A stretch of 5,910 nucleotides of DNA from CAZCZR01 sp964503455 (GTDB lineage: Bacteria > Bacillota > Clostridia > UBA1381): assembly GCA_964503455.1 (NCBI GenBank), contig CAZCZR010000087.1, forward strand, positions 1-5,910. The letters are read 5' to 3'. This document shows, piece after piece, positions 5,312-5,910 of the stretch (positions within the stretch are counted from its first letter, which is position 1; every line of letters begins with the position of its first letter). The position numbers were made by a program, and so were the translations under genes. The notes beneath the pieces are model-generated. The model was given only the letters and a program-made list of their open reading frames with translations, ran no database searches and was not told the DNA's origin.

Positions 5312-5910
5312 ATGTATCTTTCGGACCTTCACAATCATACCACCTACAGCTATGACGGCGAGTGCGCGCCGGAGGAAATCGTGGAAAACGCGCTCCGATA
5401 CAAGCTTGACGCCGTAGGAATAACGGATCATCAGTTCAGCTTTCCCGACAGGCTTTTTATGTATCACAGCCACATATCGCTTTTGAAAAAGCAGTATAAG
5501 GGAAGGATAAGAGTCTTGGAGGGACTTGAAATAGGCACCCGTCCGAGACCGCGCGATCTGATAACGACAGTGCTTTCTGACTTTGACTATGTGCTGTTTG
5601 AGAGCCTTGACCATGAAAAGGGCATGGATCTGTATGAATTTCTGGAATGGCGGCGGCTGTTCGAGTGCAAGGTGGGATTTGCGCACACGGATATATTCGC
5701 GCTTGAAAAACGCTACGGCATTGATATGCTTGATATAATGAAGAAAGAGCGTATTTTCTGGGAATGGAACCTGTCGGGGCATTACCCGTACTTTGAGCGC
5801 TTTGTACGTTCGCCGGAGCTGATAAGCCGTGTCGCGAAAAGCGGCATTGAGATAAGCATCGGTTCCGATGTGCATCAGCTCAGCAATTTCCGCTACGACA
5901 GACTTGCCGC
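5312..5910 (+). CDS. PHP-domain metal-dependent hydrolase, 3' end outside the window
   Basis: The first 199 codons of a PHP-family phosphoesterase, open to the right edge with no stop. The metal-binding motifs appear in order: D5-L-H7-x-H9-T, D15-G, GITDH (36-40), E70-G-L-E73, H101 in SLDH, H125 in GFAHTD, and GSDVH (184-188) with D186 and H188. These would hold a two- or three-metal centre for phosphate ester hydrolysis. The pattern resembles the histidinol-phosphatase (HisK-type) and stand-alone PHP enzymes, but no histidine-synthesis genes are nearby, so the substrate is not assigned. It does not look like the PHP domain of a DNA polymerase. The ATG follows GGGGAG (5297-5302) by nine bases, 16 bases after the preceding stop, so it is probably co-transcribed with the genes before it. 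Nearly the whole catalytic domain is inside the window. Confidence 0.9.
   Translation, partial: MYLSDLHNHTTYSYDGECAPEEIVENALRYKLDAVGITDHQFSFPDRLFMYHSHISLLKKQYKGRIRVLEGLEIGTRPRPRDLITTVLSDFDYVLFESLDHEKGMDLYEFLEWRRLFECKVGFAHTDIFALEKRYGIDMLDIMKKERIFWEWNLSGHYPYFERFVRSPELISRVAKSGIEISIGSDVHQLSNFRYDRLA

Noticed and set aside
5057..5875. Minus-strand open frame of 272 codons opposite the secreted protein and PHP genes
   Set aside because: It spans two oppositely read genes that both have clear motifs and ribosome binding sites; no motif is visible in its own product.

Overview
The window reads as a compact, all-plus-strand stretch of a Clostridia-type (Firmicutes/Bacillota) chromosome, probably an anaerobic gut or rumen lineage. 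The indications are near-balanced GC content with frequent ATA codons, strong AGGAGG-like ribosome binding sites, two TTG starts, a membrane GGDEF protein of the style common in Clostridia, and a secreted protein with tandem copper-amine-oxidase-N-like repeats. This placement is inferred from gene style; there is no marker gene that fixes the genus. I see no mobile element, tRNA, rRNA or CRISPR array.

Layout. Bases 1-50 probably hold the last codons of an upstream gene. Bases 72-2372 encode a 766-residue membrane sensor with two membrane segments, an extracytoplasmic Cache-like domain, a cytoplasmic GAF-like region, a GGDEF diguanylate cyclase domain without the RxxD inhibitory site, and an unassigned C-terminal domain of about 120 residues. 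The 173-base gap after it carries a weak terminator-like hairpin with a T run, a very good sigma-A promoter with an extended -10, and a leader of about 100 nt with two perfect GC-rich hairpins. Next comes murA (2546-3823, TTG start), which overlaps rlmH (3823-4299) by one base. After 21 bases comes a secreted protein (4321-5295, TTG start), and after 16 bases a PHP-domain metal-dependent hydrolase (5312 onward) that runs off the right edge.

How the genes fit together. The GGDEF gene appears to be its own transcription unit, or the end of an earlier one. The promoter at 2410-2438 probably drives murA, rlmH, the secreted protein and the PHP gene as one operon, because all gaps are 21 bases or less and no terminator is visible between them. 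MurA (first committed step of peptidoglycan synthesis) and RlmH (late 23S rRNA modification) are housekeeping functions. The secreted protein may act at the cell wall, but nothing in the sequence proves a link to MurA.

I do not see a clearly new biological system here. The points most worth a second look are the C-terminal domain of the GGDEF protein, the structured murA leader, and the unassigned secreted protein placed inside a housekeeping operon.
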